Assembly (NCBI RefSeq): GCF_010669125.1
Contig: NZ_CP048630.1
Location: forward strand, 4,088,001-4,152,000
Reading direction: 5' to 3'
Source: Ancylobacter pratisalsi
Lineage (GTDB): Bacteria; Pseudomonadota; Alphaproteobacteria; Rhizobiales; Xanthobacteraceae
DNA length: 64,000 bases
Within the stretch, counting starts at the first letter, position 1; each line of letters begins with the position of its first letter. Made by a program: the position numbers and the translations under genes. Of this stretch, positions 34,410 through 42,469 are shown piece by piece. The notes under the pieces are model-generated. The model did not search any database. It was not told where the DNA came from and saw only the letters and a program-made list of their open reading frames with translations.

Positions 34410-35162
34410 ATGCCGACCTTTCAGCACGACGGTATCGAATTTGCCTATCTCGACGAGGGGGAGGGCGATCCGGTCATTCTCGTCCATGGCTTCGGTTCGA
34501 CCAAGGAGATCAACTGGGTCGGGCCCGGCTGGGTTTCGACGCTGACCGGCGCCGGGCGCCGGGCGATCGCGCTCGACAATCGCGGCCACGGCGCCTCCGG
34601 CAAGCTTTACGACTCGGCGGCCTATGATCCGTGGATCATGGCGCGCGACGTGCTGGCGCTGATGGACCATCTCGGCCTGCCACGCGCCGACCTGATCGGC
34701 TATTCGATGGGCGGGCGGATCAGCGCATGTGTCGCACTGGAGGCGCCCGAGCGGGTGCGCTCGCTCATTCTCGGCGGCATCGGCATCCATCTCGTGGAGG
34801 GGGCGGGACTGCCGCTGACCATCGCGGACGCCATGCGCGCGCCGAGCCTCGATGAGGTGAGCGATCCGATGGGGCGCACCTTCCGCGCCTTCGCCGACCA
34901 GACCAAGGCCGACCGCGAGGCGCTGGCGGCGTGCATCGTCGGCTCGCGCCGCACGTTGAGCGGCGCGGAGGTGGCAAGCCTCGCCGTGCCGACGCTGATC
35001 GCGGTGGGCACGAGCGACGACATCGCCGGCGCCGCGGCCCCGCTCGGCGCGCTCATTCCCGGCGCGCAGGTGGTCGACATTCCCGGCCGCGACCACATGC
35101 GCGCGGTGGGGGACGCCGTGTTCAAGAAGGCGGCGCTGGCGTTTCTGGAGGGCCGGGCGTGA
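34410..35162 (+). CDS. Alpha/beta hydrolase
   Basis: The 250-residue alpha/beta hydrolase has the oxyanion-region LVHGFGSTKEINWVGPGW, the nucleophile Ser in IGYSMGG near residue 97, an acid in VGTSDDIAGAA near residue 195 and the His in PGRDHMRAVG near residue 230, giving a complete triad. ATG 34410 has AGGAAG upstream. The nearest families are esterase or haloalkane-type hydrolases of the 3-oxoadipate enol-lactonase kind, but nothing identifies the substrate. It is separated from cysE by about 200 bases and has no clear operon partner, although it follows the unknown membrane protein by only 39 bases and could be co-transcribed with it. Confidence 0.9.
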   Translation: MPTFQHDGIEFAYLDEGEGDPVILVHGFGSTKEINWVGPGWVSTLTGAGRRAIALDNRGHGASGKLYDSAAYDPWIMARDVLALMDHLGLPRADLIGYSMGGRISACVALEAPERVRSLILGGIGIHLVEGAGLPLTIADAMRAPSLDEVSDPMGRTFRAFADQTKADREALAACIVGSRRTLSGAEVASLAVPTLIAVGTSDDIAGAAAPLGALIPGAQVVDIPGRDHMRAVGDAVFKKAALAFLEGRA

Positions 35163-35390
35163 GAAAGCGATTGAGCGGAGCCTGAGATTCTGGGGGCAGG
35201 AAATCGTGAGTCCGTGGAATCGGTTGGCGGCAAGCGTTGAGACGGTGATTCCGGTGACTGCCGGCCCGGTTCAATCCAAGCCGACACGCATAGGCTGGTT
35301 CTCGCGGTTGTGCTAAAAAGGGACCAACTTCGAACAGGCACCGGGCCGTGAGGCGGGTGCCAGGTGACATACGCCGAGGACATTAAGCTG

Positions 35391-36239
35391 ATGGCGCAGA
35401 ACTCACTCCATCGCGTCGACATGCATGGCCGCGCGCTCGACAAGGTCGATCCGGTCTGGTCGCGCATTCGCGCGGAAGCCGAGGACATTGCCGCGCGCGA
35501 GCCGGCGCTGGCGAGCTTCATCTTTTCCACCGTGCTCTATCACCACACGCTGGAGCGCGCGGTGGCGCACCGCATTTCCCAGCGGCTCGACCATGTCGAC
35601 GTGCCGGGCGAACTGATCCGGCAGGCCTTCGACGACGCGGTGGCGGCCGACCCCGAGCTTGGCGTCGCCTTCCGCGCCGACATTCTCGCCGTGTGTGATC
35701 GCGACCCGGCGACGGAGCGGGCCATCGAGCCGCTGCTCTATTACAAGGGCTTCCACGCCATTCAGACCCACCGGCTGGCGCACTGGCTGTGGCGCAACGG
35801 GCGCAAGGACTTCGCGCTTTATCTGCAGAGCCGCTCCTCGGCCGTGCACCAGGTCGACATCAACCCGGCGGCTCCGTTCGGGCGGGGCATCTTCTTCGAC
35901 CATGCCACCGGCATCGTGGTCGGCGAGACCGCCGTGATCGAGGATAATGTCTCGATCCTGCAGGGCGTGACGCTGGGCGGCACCGGCAAGGAGCATGGCG
36001 ACCGCCACCCGAAGATCCGCCACGGCGTGCTGCTGGGCGCCGGCGCCAAGGTGCTGGGCAATATCGAGGTTGGCCATTGCGCCCGCGTGGCGGCCGGCTC
36101 CGTGGTGCTCAAAGCCGTGCCGCCCAAGACCACCGTGGCCGGCGTTCCCGCCCGCGTGGTGGGCGAGGCCGGCTGTTCGCAGCCCTCGCGCAGCATGAAC
36201 CAGACCTTCGAGCCCGGCGGCGCCGGCGAGGCGGGCTGA
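35391..36239 (+). CDS. cysE: Serine O-acetyltransferase
   Basis: The 282-residue protein is CysE. An N-terminal helical domain (about 10-140, with DPVWSRIRAEAEDIA) precedes a left-handed hexapeptide-repeat helix (about 140-240) containing DINPAAPFGRGIFFDHATG with the catalytic Asp and His, and GGTGKEHGDRHPKI. It transfers acetyl from acetyl-CoA to serine, the first step of cysteine synthesis. ATG 35391 has GAGGA upstream; a GTG at 35364 with GAGG upstream would add nine residues, so the start is uncertain. The C-terminal tail is Gly-rich and longer than in E. coli. DUF3126 and a gamma carbonic anhydrase follow on the same strand, an order shared by many Rhizobiales. Confidence 0.95.
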   Translation: MAQNSLHRVDMHGRALDKVDPVWSRIRAEAEDIAAREPALASFIFSTVLYHHTLERAVAHRISQRLDHVDVPGELIRQAFDDAVAADPELGVAFRADILAVCDRDPATERAIEPLLYYKGFHAIQTHRLAHWLWRNGRKDFALYLQSRSSAVHQVDINPAAPFGRGIFFDHATGIVVGETAVIEDNVSILQGVTLGGTGKEHGDRHPKIRHGVLLGAGAKVLGNIEVGHCARVAAGSVVLKAVPPKTTVAGVPARVVGEAGCSQPSRSMNQTFEPGGAGEAG

Positions 36240-36340
36240 GGACGGAGCGGGCTGAGGACAGACTTGCCTGCGCGGTTGCGCCCGCGCGCCCGGCGTGGCA
36301 AGCCTGCGGCCCACTGAAACGCATTCCGGGAGCATCTGCC

Positions 36341-36559
36341 TTGGAGAAGAAGGATTGCGAGCGCATCCAGACCTATATGCGCCGCTTGTTCAGCAACACG
36401 CAGATCCGCGTCGTCGGCCGTCCCAAGAAGAAGGATTCGGCCGAGGTCTATCTCGGTGACGAGTTCATCGGCGTCATGTTCGAGGACAAGGAAGACGGGG
36501 ATCTTTCCTACAACTTCCAGATGGCCATCCTCGATACCGATCTCGAAGAAGACGAGTGA
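36341..36559 (+). CDS. DUF3126 family protein
   Basis: A 72-residue cytoplasmic protein of the DUF3126 family, known mainly in Alphaproteobacteria. It reads EKKDCERIQTYMRRLFSN at the start and DLSYNFQMAIL near the end, and is acidic overall. It starts at TTG 36341 with GGGAG about eight bases upstream; no ATG lies in frame before residue 13, so a TTG start fits the family length. The gene lies 101 bases after cysE and 17 before the gamma carbonic anhydrase gene. Its function is unknown. The conserved neighbourhood with cysE suggests co-expression but not a defined role. Confidence 0.85.
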   Translation: MEKKDCERIQTYMRRLFSNTQIRVVGRPKKKDSAEVYLGDEFIGVMFEDKEDGDLSYNFQMAILDTDLEEDE

Positions 36560-36576
36560 GATAGAAGGGCCGGGCC

Positions 36577-37107
36577 ATGACGATCTACGCGCTTGACGGC
36601 ATTGCGCCGGATGTTCCGGCGCTGGGGCGTTACTGGATCGCGCCCTCCGCCGAGGTCATCGGCAATGTGCTGCTGGGCGACGAGGCGAGCGTGTGGTTCG
36701 GCTCGGTGATCCGCGGCGACAATGAGCGCATCACGCTCGGCTCCCGGGTGAACATCCAGGAGCTGTGCGTGCTGCACACCGACCCCGGTTTCCCCATGAC
36801 CATCGGGGATGACTGCACCATCGGCCACAAGGCCATGCTGCATGGCTGCACCATTGGCGAGAACAGTCTGATCGGCATGGGCGCGACGGTGCTGAACGGC
36901 GCCCGGATCGGGCGTAACTGCCTTGTCGGCGCCGGCGCGCTGGTGACCGAAGGCAAGGAATTTCCCGACAATTCGCTGATCGTGGGGGCGCCGGCCAAGG
37001 CGATCCGCACGCTCGACGAGAGTTGGGAGAAGCGCATCCACGGTACCGCCGCGCATTATGTGCGCAACTGGCGCCGTTTCTCCGACGGACTCAAGAAGCT
37101 TGACTGA
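36577..37107 (+). CDS. Gamma-class carbonic anhydrase-like hexapeptide protein
   Basis: The 176-residue protein is a left-handed beta helix built of hexapeptide turns (VIGNVLLGDEASVWFGSVI; IGRNCLVGAGALV). It carries the His ligands of gamma carbonic anhydrases in LHTDPGFPMTIGDDCTIGHKAMLHG near residues 65-88; here they are His66, His83 and His88 by my count. It is of the YrdA/CaiE/gamma-CA group, which trimerises and binds zinc or iron. Activity as a carbonic anhydrase is often uncertain in this subgroup. It is 17 bases after DUF3126 and probably in the same transcript. Confidence 0.9.
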   Translation: MTIYALDGIAPDVPALGRYWIAPSAEVIGNVLLGDEASVWFGSVIRGDNERITLGSRVNIQELCVLHTDPGFPMTIGDDCTIGHKAMLHGCTIGENSLIGMGATVLNGARIGRNCLVGAGALVTEGKEFPDNSLIVGAPAKAIRTLDESWEKRIHGTAAHYVRNWRRFSDGLKKLD

Positions 37108-37154
37108 GGAGGCGCTCGGTCGCGGCCGGGAAGTTCGCGGGAGGCGGCGGCCGC

Positions 37155-37811
37155 TCAGTTGCGGCCGACGGTGAGCGGGGCGAGTACGTCGCCGAGCGAC
37201 ACCCACTGGTCCGGACTGCCCTGCGCCTGGCGCTTGACGAAACGATAGCCTGTTTCGTGCCACGGCATGATCGCCGCTTCCTGATTGTCGAGCACCAGAT
37301 CGCCGTGATCGGTGACGACGGTAAGCACCGAGTGACCTTCGCCCTGATGGTCACGGACCACGGTGATGAGCAGCGTTTCGGCCGGCCAGCCCAGCTCGAT
37401 CAGCGTGCGGCGCTTGAGCAGGACGTAATCCTCGCAGTCGCCATAGCCGTCATTGGGGTAGGTCCACAGCTCGACCACTCCATAATGATCGATGTCGGTC
37501 ATCGGCTTGATGCGCATGTTGATGTCGTCGTTCACCGCCGCGAGCTGGGCGAGGTCGGCATCGCTGACGGCGACCTTGCCGCCGCGATGGTTGCCGCCAC
37601 CGCATTCGGCGGGCGAGGCGGCGCAGAACTGGGCGTAGCCGATCGGCGTGGAGGTGTCCCCGCCGGCGATCATGTTGGGCGCGAAGCTTGAATGCATCGC
37701 CACCCGGTCATTCGCCTCGGCGGGAACATTGCCCACCAACGCGCCTGCCATCGTACCTGCCACGACCGCCACCGCCGCCGCGAGAAGGGCCCGTTCGAGC
37801 CTCTTTTTCAT
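37155..37811 (-). CDS. Secreted transglutaminase-like cysteine peptidase (BTLCP type)
   Basis: The 218-residue protein has an N-terminal signal segment (ALLAAAVAVVAGTMAGALVG) and then a domain with Cys in GDCEDYVLLKRRTLIELG, His in GEGHSVLTVVTDHGDLVLDN and Asp in that same segment. This is the Cys-His-Asp triad of bacterial transglutaminase-like cysteine proteinases, a group frequent in Rhizobiales. Its location is probably the periplasm. ATG at 37811 is chosen behind GAGGTG; an ATG four codons upstream overlaps that ribosome site. The physiological target is unknown. LapG-like roles are known for relatives, but no LapD or adhesin gene is here. Confidence 0.88.
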   Translation of the reverse strand: MKKRLERALLAAAVAVVAGTMAGALVGNVPAEANDRVAMHSSFAPNMIAGGDTSTPIGYAQFCAASPAECGGGNHRGGKVAVSDADLAQLAAVNDDINMRIKPMTDIDHYGVVELWTYPNDGYGDCEDYVLLKRRTLIELGWPAETLLITVVRDHQGEGHSVLTVVTDHGDLVLDNQEAAIMPWHETGYRFVKRQAQGSPDQWVSLGDVLAPLTVGRN

Positions 37812-38054
37812 CGCGCACCTCATTCCTGTCTATGGAAGACATCATGACATGCAGGGTTTTATTCTGATCTAAGCGATGCGGAAGATTCGCGACTACAGCG
37901 GATAGAGCCTGTTAATATGTTTTCTATTGGCGTTAACCAAGGCTATAGGCAAACTGTTCATAACGCCAATTAAGGCCCTTGCAACCTCTCCACGCCGGCG
38001 TCCGGCGGCCCTGTCACCTCTTGCTGACTTGCCGCGCCGCGCGTCGGCGCCTAT

Positions 38055-38834
38055 GTGAACGCTGTGCTTGATACGACCCAGCTTTCCCACCAGAAAGGCC
38101 AGCCGCTCCTCAACGTGCCGACGGTGATCACCGTCCTGGCCGTGGTGATGCTCGCCATCCAGCTGGTGCGCGACTATCTCGACCCGGACAGCGCGGTCGA
38201 GGTGCTGGCGCTGTTCGCCTTCATTCCCGCGCGCTACGACCCCTCGGTGTTTGCCGAGGGCGTGCTGCCCGGTGGCTGGGGCGCGGATCTGTGGACCTTC
38301 GTCACCTATGCCTTCCTGCATGGCGGCTGGACCCACGTCGGGCTGAACCTGCTGTGGCTGCTGGCCTTCGGCAGCCCGGTCGCCCGGCGATTCGGTACCG
38401 TGCGTTTCCTGCTGTTCTTCGCCGTGACGGCGGCGGCGGGGGCGGGGCTGCATCTTCTCACCCATGAGGGCGAGGTGGTGCCGGTGATCGGCGCCTCGGC
38501 GTCGGTGTCGGGCTGCATGGCGGCGGCGATACGCTTCATGTTCGCCTCCGAGGCCCATGTGCCCTGGGGAGCGGACATGTACAGCCAGTCGGTGAACTAC
38601 CCCGCCGCCCCGCTGACCGTGGTGATGCGTGACCGCAGGGTGCTGGCCTTTGTCGTGGTGTGGTTCCTGATCAATCTGGGCGTCGGCCTTGCCGGGACCA
38701 GCGGCATGGTCGACGGCAGCGTGGCGTGGGAAGCCCATATTGGCGGCTTCCTCGTCGGGCTGCTCATGTTTCCGCTGTTCGATCCCGTCGGCCGGACCCC
38801 TGGCCCCGGCCCGTATGCCGACCGCCGCGTCTGA
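38055..38834 (+). CDS. Rhomboid-family intramembrane serine protease
   Basis: The 259-residue protein has about six membrane segments. Rhomboid signatures are in order: FLHGGWTHVGLNLLWLLAF with the conserved His/Asn of TM2, VIGASASVSGCMAAAIRF with the nucleophile Ser in GAS, and VAWEAHIGGFLVGLL with the catalytic His. The residue after the nucleophile is Ala instead of the usual Gly of GASG. GTG 38055 is taken as the start. Such proteases cut membrane proteins inside the bilayer. Its substrate cannot be inferred. It stands apart, with 230 bases before it and the CBS gene after. Confidence 0.92.
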   Translation: MNAVLDTTQLSHQKGQPLLNVPTVITVLAVVMLAIQLVRDYLDPDSAVEVLALFAFIPARYDPSVFAEGVLPGGWGADLWTFVTYAFLHGGWTHVGLNLLWLLAFGSPVARRFGTVRFLLFFAVTAAAGAGLHLLTHEGEVVPVIGASASVSGCMAAAIRFMFASEAHVPWGADMYSQSVNYPAAPLTVVMRDRRVLAFVVVWFLINLGVGLAGTSGMVDGSVAWEAHIGGFLVGLLMFPLFDPVGRTPGPGPYADRRV

Positions 38835-38993
38835 GCGCCTTCCCCATCGACACAGCCTATTGCCTCCCGCTGCGTTAGGGTCAATCATCGCGACCTGAAC
38901 GCCCGCGTCCCCGGGGACAAACCTCGGGGAGAGACGGGTGGGGAGGGTGGCGCGTCCATTGTCGCGCCCGCTCCGGCGGGAAGGAGATAGGCC

Positions 38994-39425
38994 ATGACCG
39001 TGAGGTCGATACTCGACGAGAAGGGTTACGACGTTCAAACCATCAGCCCCGGTTCCACGCTTCGCGAAGCGGTGGAGGTGCTGGCGGAAAAGCGCATCGG
39101 CGCCATCGTGGTGACGGATGCCGACAAGCGCGTGGTTGGCATTCTTTCCGAACGTGATGCCGTGCGCGTCATCGGACGCGACGGGCCGGGACGGCTGAAC
39201 GATCCGGTAAGCGCGGTGATGACCAGCAAGGTCGTGACCGCCGACGGCAACGAGACCGTGCATCAGGTGATGGAACACATGACCGGCGGGCGGTTTCGCC
39301 ATCTGCCGGTGGTGCAGGGCGGCAAGCTGATCGGCATCATCTCGATCGGCGACGTGGTCAAGCATCGGCTGGCGGAGATGGAGCGCGAAAGCGTCGCCAT
39401 GCGCGAGTACATAATGTCCACCTGA
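38994..39425 (+). CDS. CBS-domain protein (tandem CBS pair)
   Basis: The 143-residue protein consists only of two CBS motifs forming one Bateman module: residues about 8-65 (ISPGSTLREAVEVLAEKRIGAIVVTDADKR) and 75-130 (VTADGNETVHQVMEHMTGG; LIGIISIGDVVKHRL). Such modules bind adenine nucleotides and may sense energy state. AAGGAG lies upstream of ATG 38994. It has no fused enzyme, so it is likely a regulatory partner of another protein. A 12-base palindrome GTCCCCGGGGAC lies 76 bases upstream, of unknown meaning. Confidence 0.92.
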   Translation: MTVRSILDEKGYDVQTISPGSTLREAVEVLAEKRIGAIVVTDADKRVVGILSERDAVRVIGRDGPGRLNDPVSAVMTSKVVTADGNETVHQVMEHMTGGRFRHLPVVQGGKLIGIISIGDVVKHRLAEMERESVAMREYIMST

Positions 39426-39497
39426 GGCGCGCGGCGCGGGGCAGGGCGGACGCCTTGCTCCGTCGCAGACGGGGGCGCGCGCCTGCCGGCGTGAGGC

Positions 39498-39989
39498 TCA
39501 GAAGCGCGGCGTGTCGGTCTTCTTCGGCGCGCCGTAGACCTGTGCCGGGTCGAACAGCTTGCCGGAATCATTGACCGCGAGGCGCAGTTCCGGCGAAGGC
39601 ACGTTGCCGAGCGGAACCGAGCGGAAGAAGCAGGAGCGGTGCCCGGTGTGGCAGGCCGCGCCGGTGCCGCCCATGCGCACCCGCATCACCACAGCGTCCT
39701 GGTCGCAGTCGACGCTGAGCTCGACCAGCTTCTGGACGTGGCCGCTCTCCTCGCCCTTCTTCCACAGCTTGCGACGCGAGCGGCTGTAATAGTGCGCCTC
39801 GCCGGTCTCGATGGTGAGGGCCAGCGCATGCGCATCCATGTGGGCGACCATCAGCACGGCGCCGTCATCGGCATCGACGGCGACAGCGGTGATCAGGCCG
39901 TCGGCGTCGAATTTGGGTGACAGACGATCGCCCTCCTCGACGGCGGCCGTGTCGCCGCGCGGGGCGAAAAGAGACGCGGAATTGGACAC
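39498..39989 (-). CDS. hisI: Phosphoribosyl-AMP cyclohydrolase
   Basis: The 163-residue protein matches HisI and is somewhat longer than the usual 130. The catalytic core includes [37 protein letters not shown] and the Zn site [21 protein letters not shown] followed by RSCFFR. It hydrolyses the ring of phosphoribosyl-AMP in histidine synthesis, a zinc- and magnesium-dependent step. It starts at GTG 39987-39989. It follows folE on the same strand with about 15 bases between, so a folE-hisI operon is likely. The extra N-terminal 30 residues are acidic and may not be structured. Confidence 0.93.
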   Translation of the reverse strand: MSNSASLFAPRGDTAAVEEGDRLSPKFDADGLITAVAVDADDGAVLMVAHMDAHALALTIETGEAHYYSRSRRKLWKKGEESGHVQKLVELSVDCDQDAVVMRVRMGGTGAACHTGHRSCFFRSVPLGNVPSPELRLAVNDSGKLFDPAQVYGAPKKTDTPRF

Positions 39990-40004
39990 GTCAGACCCGC
40001 ACGA

Positions 40005-40667
40005 TCATGACCGGACACCGCGCAGCAGGCTCATGAAGCGCACCTGCTCCTGCGGGTCGTCGCGGAACACACCCGTGAACTGGGTGGTGACGGTGGACGC
40101 GCCCGACTTGCGCACGCCGCGCATCGCCATGCACATGTGCTCGGCCTCGATGAGGATGGCCACGCCGCGCGGCTTCAGCGCCTCGTCGATCGCGGTGAGG
40201 ATCTGCGAGGTCAGGTGCTCCTGGGTCTGCAGGCGGCGGGCGAAGACGTCGACAATGCGCGCGATCTTCGACAGGCCGACCACCCGCTCCACCGGGAAAT
40301 AGGCAAGGTGAACCTTTCCCACGAACGGCACCATGTGGTGCTCGCAGTGGGAGTGGAATTCGATGTCGCGGACAAGAACCAGATCGTCGAAATTGCCGAT
40401 TTCGCCGAAGGTGCGGTCGAGAAGGGTGCCAGTCGTGGTGCGGTAGCCGCTGTAGAGCTCCTCATAGGCCCGGACCACCCGCTTGGGCGTGTCGATCAGG
40501 CCCTCGCGCTCGGGGTCGTCCCCCGCCCACGCGATGAGGGTGCGCACCGCCGCTTCCGCTTCCTCGCGCGAGGGGCGCGTGGACGCGTCGATCGCGGCGT
40601 TGGCCTGGGCGGCGGCATCCGCTTCGCTCTTGGCGCTGGCCATCAGGGATTTAAGCACGGCATCCAT
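40005..40667 (-). CDS. folE: GTP cyclohydrolase I
   Basis: The 220-residue protein is FolE. It has ERMGLI-like [19 protein letters not shown], the zinc-binding [13 protein letters not shown] near residue 107, [20 protein letters not shown], and [10 protein letters not shown] followed by [10 protein letters not shown], all typical. It makes dihydroneopterin triphosphate from GTP as the first step of folate synthesis and works as a decamer. The ATG at 40667 has GGAG six bases upstream; an upstream opening at 40691 is less likely. hisI follows closely. It is divergent from the Fe-S scaffold-like gene, with about 225 bases between. Confidence 0.95.
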   Translation of the reverse strand: MDAVLKSLMASAKSEADAAAQANAAIDASTRPSREEAEAAVRTLIAWAGDDPEREGLIDTPKRVVRAYEELYSGYRTTTGTLLDRTFGEIGNFDDLVLVRDIEFHSHCEHHMVPFVGKVHLAYFPVERVVGLSKIARIVDVFARRLQTQEHLTSQILTAIDEALKPRGVAILIEAEHMCMAMRGVRKSGASTVTTQFTGVFRDDPQEQVRFMSLLRGVRS

Positions 40668-40893
40668 GACGAACTCCGTTCGACGGCGCATCAGGAACCG
40701 GGCGCCGGGGCGTCACCGGTTGCGTGCCCTATACGCACCGGCACGCCAAAAGGTTCACACCATCGTACCCGATTTCCGCCCGTGTCATTCCGGAACACGG
40801 CCGGTTTCGCGAGCGATATCCGCTCCTATATAAGGAACCGACGGCGCGCCGCAATGCGATGATAGCGCGTAGGCACTGTTGGACGGACAAGCC

Positions 40894-41358
40894 ATGCTGA
40901 ACGAGGTTTATAATCGCCGCATACTTGAACTGGCTGCGGACATACCACGGCTCGGGCGTCTTGCCTCGCCGGATGCGACGGCAACGGCGCATTCCAAACT
41001 TTGCGGCTCGACGGTGACCATCGATCTCGCCCTGCGCGATGGCGTGGTCAGCGACTTCGCACATGAGGTGCGGGCCTGCGCGCTCGGGCAGGCGTCGTCC
41101 TCGATCATGGGCGAGCATGTGGTGGGCTCCACCGCCGCCGAGCTGCGCGAGGTGCGCGAGGTCATGCGCCGGATGCTCAAAGAGAACGGCCCGGCCCCCA
41201 CCGGGCGCTGGGCGGAACTCGCGGTGCTGGAACCGGTGCGCGACTACAAGGCGCGCCACGCCTCGACCCTGCTGACCTTCGACGCCGTGGTCGACGCGCT
41301 CGACCAGATCGAGGCCCGCGCCTCGACCCCCGCGTCGGCGGAGCAGGCGGCCGAGTAA
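40894..41358 (+). CDS. NifU/IscU-like iron-sulfur scaffold homologue lacking the third Cys
   Basis: The 154-residue protein has the IscU/SufU fold. The first Cys is in HSKLCGSTVT near residue 35 and the second in VRACALGQASSSI near residue 61. The segment equivalent to the third Cys reads DYKARHAS, with Ala in place of Cys. So one of the three canonical cluster ligands is missing, as in several alphaproteobacterial members of the family. Whether it builds clusters, transfers them or has a new role is open. ATG 40894 is taken; a TTG at 40879 is possible. A TATATAAGG -10-like box lies about 55 bases upstream. Confidence 0.85.
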   Translation: MLNEVYNRRILELAADIPRLGRLASPDATATAHSKLCGSTVTIDLALRDGVVSDFAHEVRACALGQASSSIMGEHVVGSTAAELREVREVMRRMLKENGPAPTGRWAELAVLEPVRDYKARHASTLLTFDAVVDALDQIEARASTPASAEQAAE

Positions 41359-41376
41359 GGCGCCGCGCACGGGCGC

Positions 41377-42009
41377 CTACCGCTCGGTGAAGAAGGTGAA
41401 GAGCACCTCGTCATTCACGCCGGTGAGGCAGAGGAAGCGGTTGGCGGTGTCGGAGCGGTCGCGTTGAATATAGGCCTCGCCCATGATCACGCCTTTCACC
41501 GGGGTGTCGCCGATTTTCAGATCCGCCTGCGCGATGGTGAGGCCGTCGACATCGAGATAGATGTCGTCGATGGAGGCCGAGTTCTGCTTCAGCCGCTTCA
41601 GGGCCTCGGTCTTGCAGGCGGCGACGCGCTGCATGTCCGGGTTGACGTCCGGCGATTCCGCCGCCGCGGGCGCGGGCTGCGTGCCGCCGACGGGGCCGGG
41701 CGGGGGCTCATGGGCGACGGACGCCTTGGGCTCGGGCTTTTCTGCCGTGGGGGCGCCGGCCGTGGTGGGCTGCGGTGCCGGCATGGGGGCCACGGGCGCG
41801 GCCGCGGCGGGCGCGCCGGCATCGGGCGTCTTGGTAGCCGGGGCGAGCGGCGCGCTGGTGACAGGGGCGCTGATGGCGGGCGAGCTGACACCGGGAGCCG
41901 GCGCCGGAGAGGGGGGCTTCTTGGGCGCAGGCTGCTGGGCCATTGCCGATGTGACGGCGAAAAGAACCGCCACGAGGGCGAGGGCGGGCAGATGGGACGG
42001 TGTCGTCAT
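41377..42009 (-). CDS. Secreted Pro/Ala-rich protein of unknown function
   Basis: I do not recognise this 210-residue protein. It has a signal peptide (LALVAVLFAVTSAMA before QQPAPKK), then about 100 residues of low complexity with repeats of Pro, Ala and Thr (SPAPAPGV; APVAPMPAPQP), and a compact C-terminal domain from about residue 125 (PDMQRVAACKTEALKRLKQN; DIYLDVDGLTIAQADLKIG; FLCLTGVNDEVLFTFFTE). Two Cys may form a disulphide in the C-terminal part. Export to the periplasm is likely, with the linker spanning part of the envelope. It is divergent from yidD. Confidence 0.75.
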   Translation of the reverse strand: MTTPSHLPALALVAVLFAVTSAMAQQPAPKKPPSPAPAPGVSSPAISAPVTSAPLAPATKTPDAGAPAAAAPVAPMPAPQPTTAGAPTAEKPEPKASVAHEPPPGPVGGTQPAPAAAESPDVNPDMQRVAACKTEALKRLKQNSASIDDIYLDVDGLTIAQADLKIGDTPVKGVIMGEAYIQRDRSDTANRFLCLTGVNDEVLFTFFTER

Positions 42010-42092
42010 GCGGTCCTCCGGCGGGCACTTCTGTGCCTGGCATGGGGCAACGTTTGCCGCTGCCGGAGGTTCCCCGTTAGGGAGGCGCGCGC

Positions 42093-42413
42093 ATGACGCT
42101 TCGCGAGGCGATCGGCCGGCTGCCCCGGCTCGTGCTGCGGGTGCCGATCCTGTTCTACCGCTACACCCTGTCCGCCTTCATGGGGCGGCAGTGTCGCTAT
42201 CTGCCGACCTGCTCGGAATTCGCCGAAGAAGCGATCGAGCAGCATGGCGCCTGGGCCGGGGGATGGATGGCGGCAGGGCGGGTGTGCCGCTGCCACCCCT
42301 GGGGCGGGCATGGCTTTGAGCCCGTGCCTGTCGAATTGCCGCCAAAAGCGGTGTGGTATATGCCGTGGCGCTACGCCCGCGCGCCCGGGAAGGACGCGGG
42401 CGGCAAACTGTAA
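42093..42413 (+). CDS. yidD: Membrane protein insertion efficiency factor YidD
   Basis: The 106-residue protein matches Yid[33 protein letters not shown] near residues 15-45, then [15 protein letters not shown] near residue 70. The conserved Cys and His cluster is typical. It is a small peripheral membrane factor thought to help YidC insert proteins. In many bacteria it lies with rnpA and yidC, but in this lineage it lies near thrS, as here (56 bases ahead). The C-terminal extension after VPVELPPK is longer than in E. coli and basic. Confidence 0.92.
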   Translation: MTLREAIGRLPRLVLRVPILFYRYTLSAFMGRQCRYLPTCSEFAEEAIEQHGAWAGGWMAAGRVCRCHPWGGHGFEPVPVELPPKAVWYMPWRYARAPGKDAGGKL

Positions 42414-42469
42414 GCCTAACCCAAAAAGCCTACCTGCGTGGTTCGCAGGAGTGGGCAGGAGAAAAGCCG

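Noticed and set aside
38907..38918. 12-base palindrome GTCCCCGGGGAC before the CBS gene
   Set aside because: It is perfect but purely G and C with a short length, easily expected by chance in such DNA. It is kept only as a note in the gene entry.
42414..42469. T-box or attenuator before thrS
   Set aside because: The gap is only 56 bases, holds no hairpin and this lineage does not use T-boxes.
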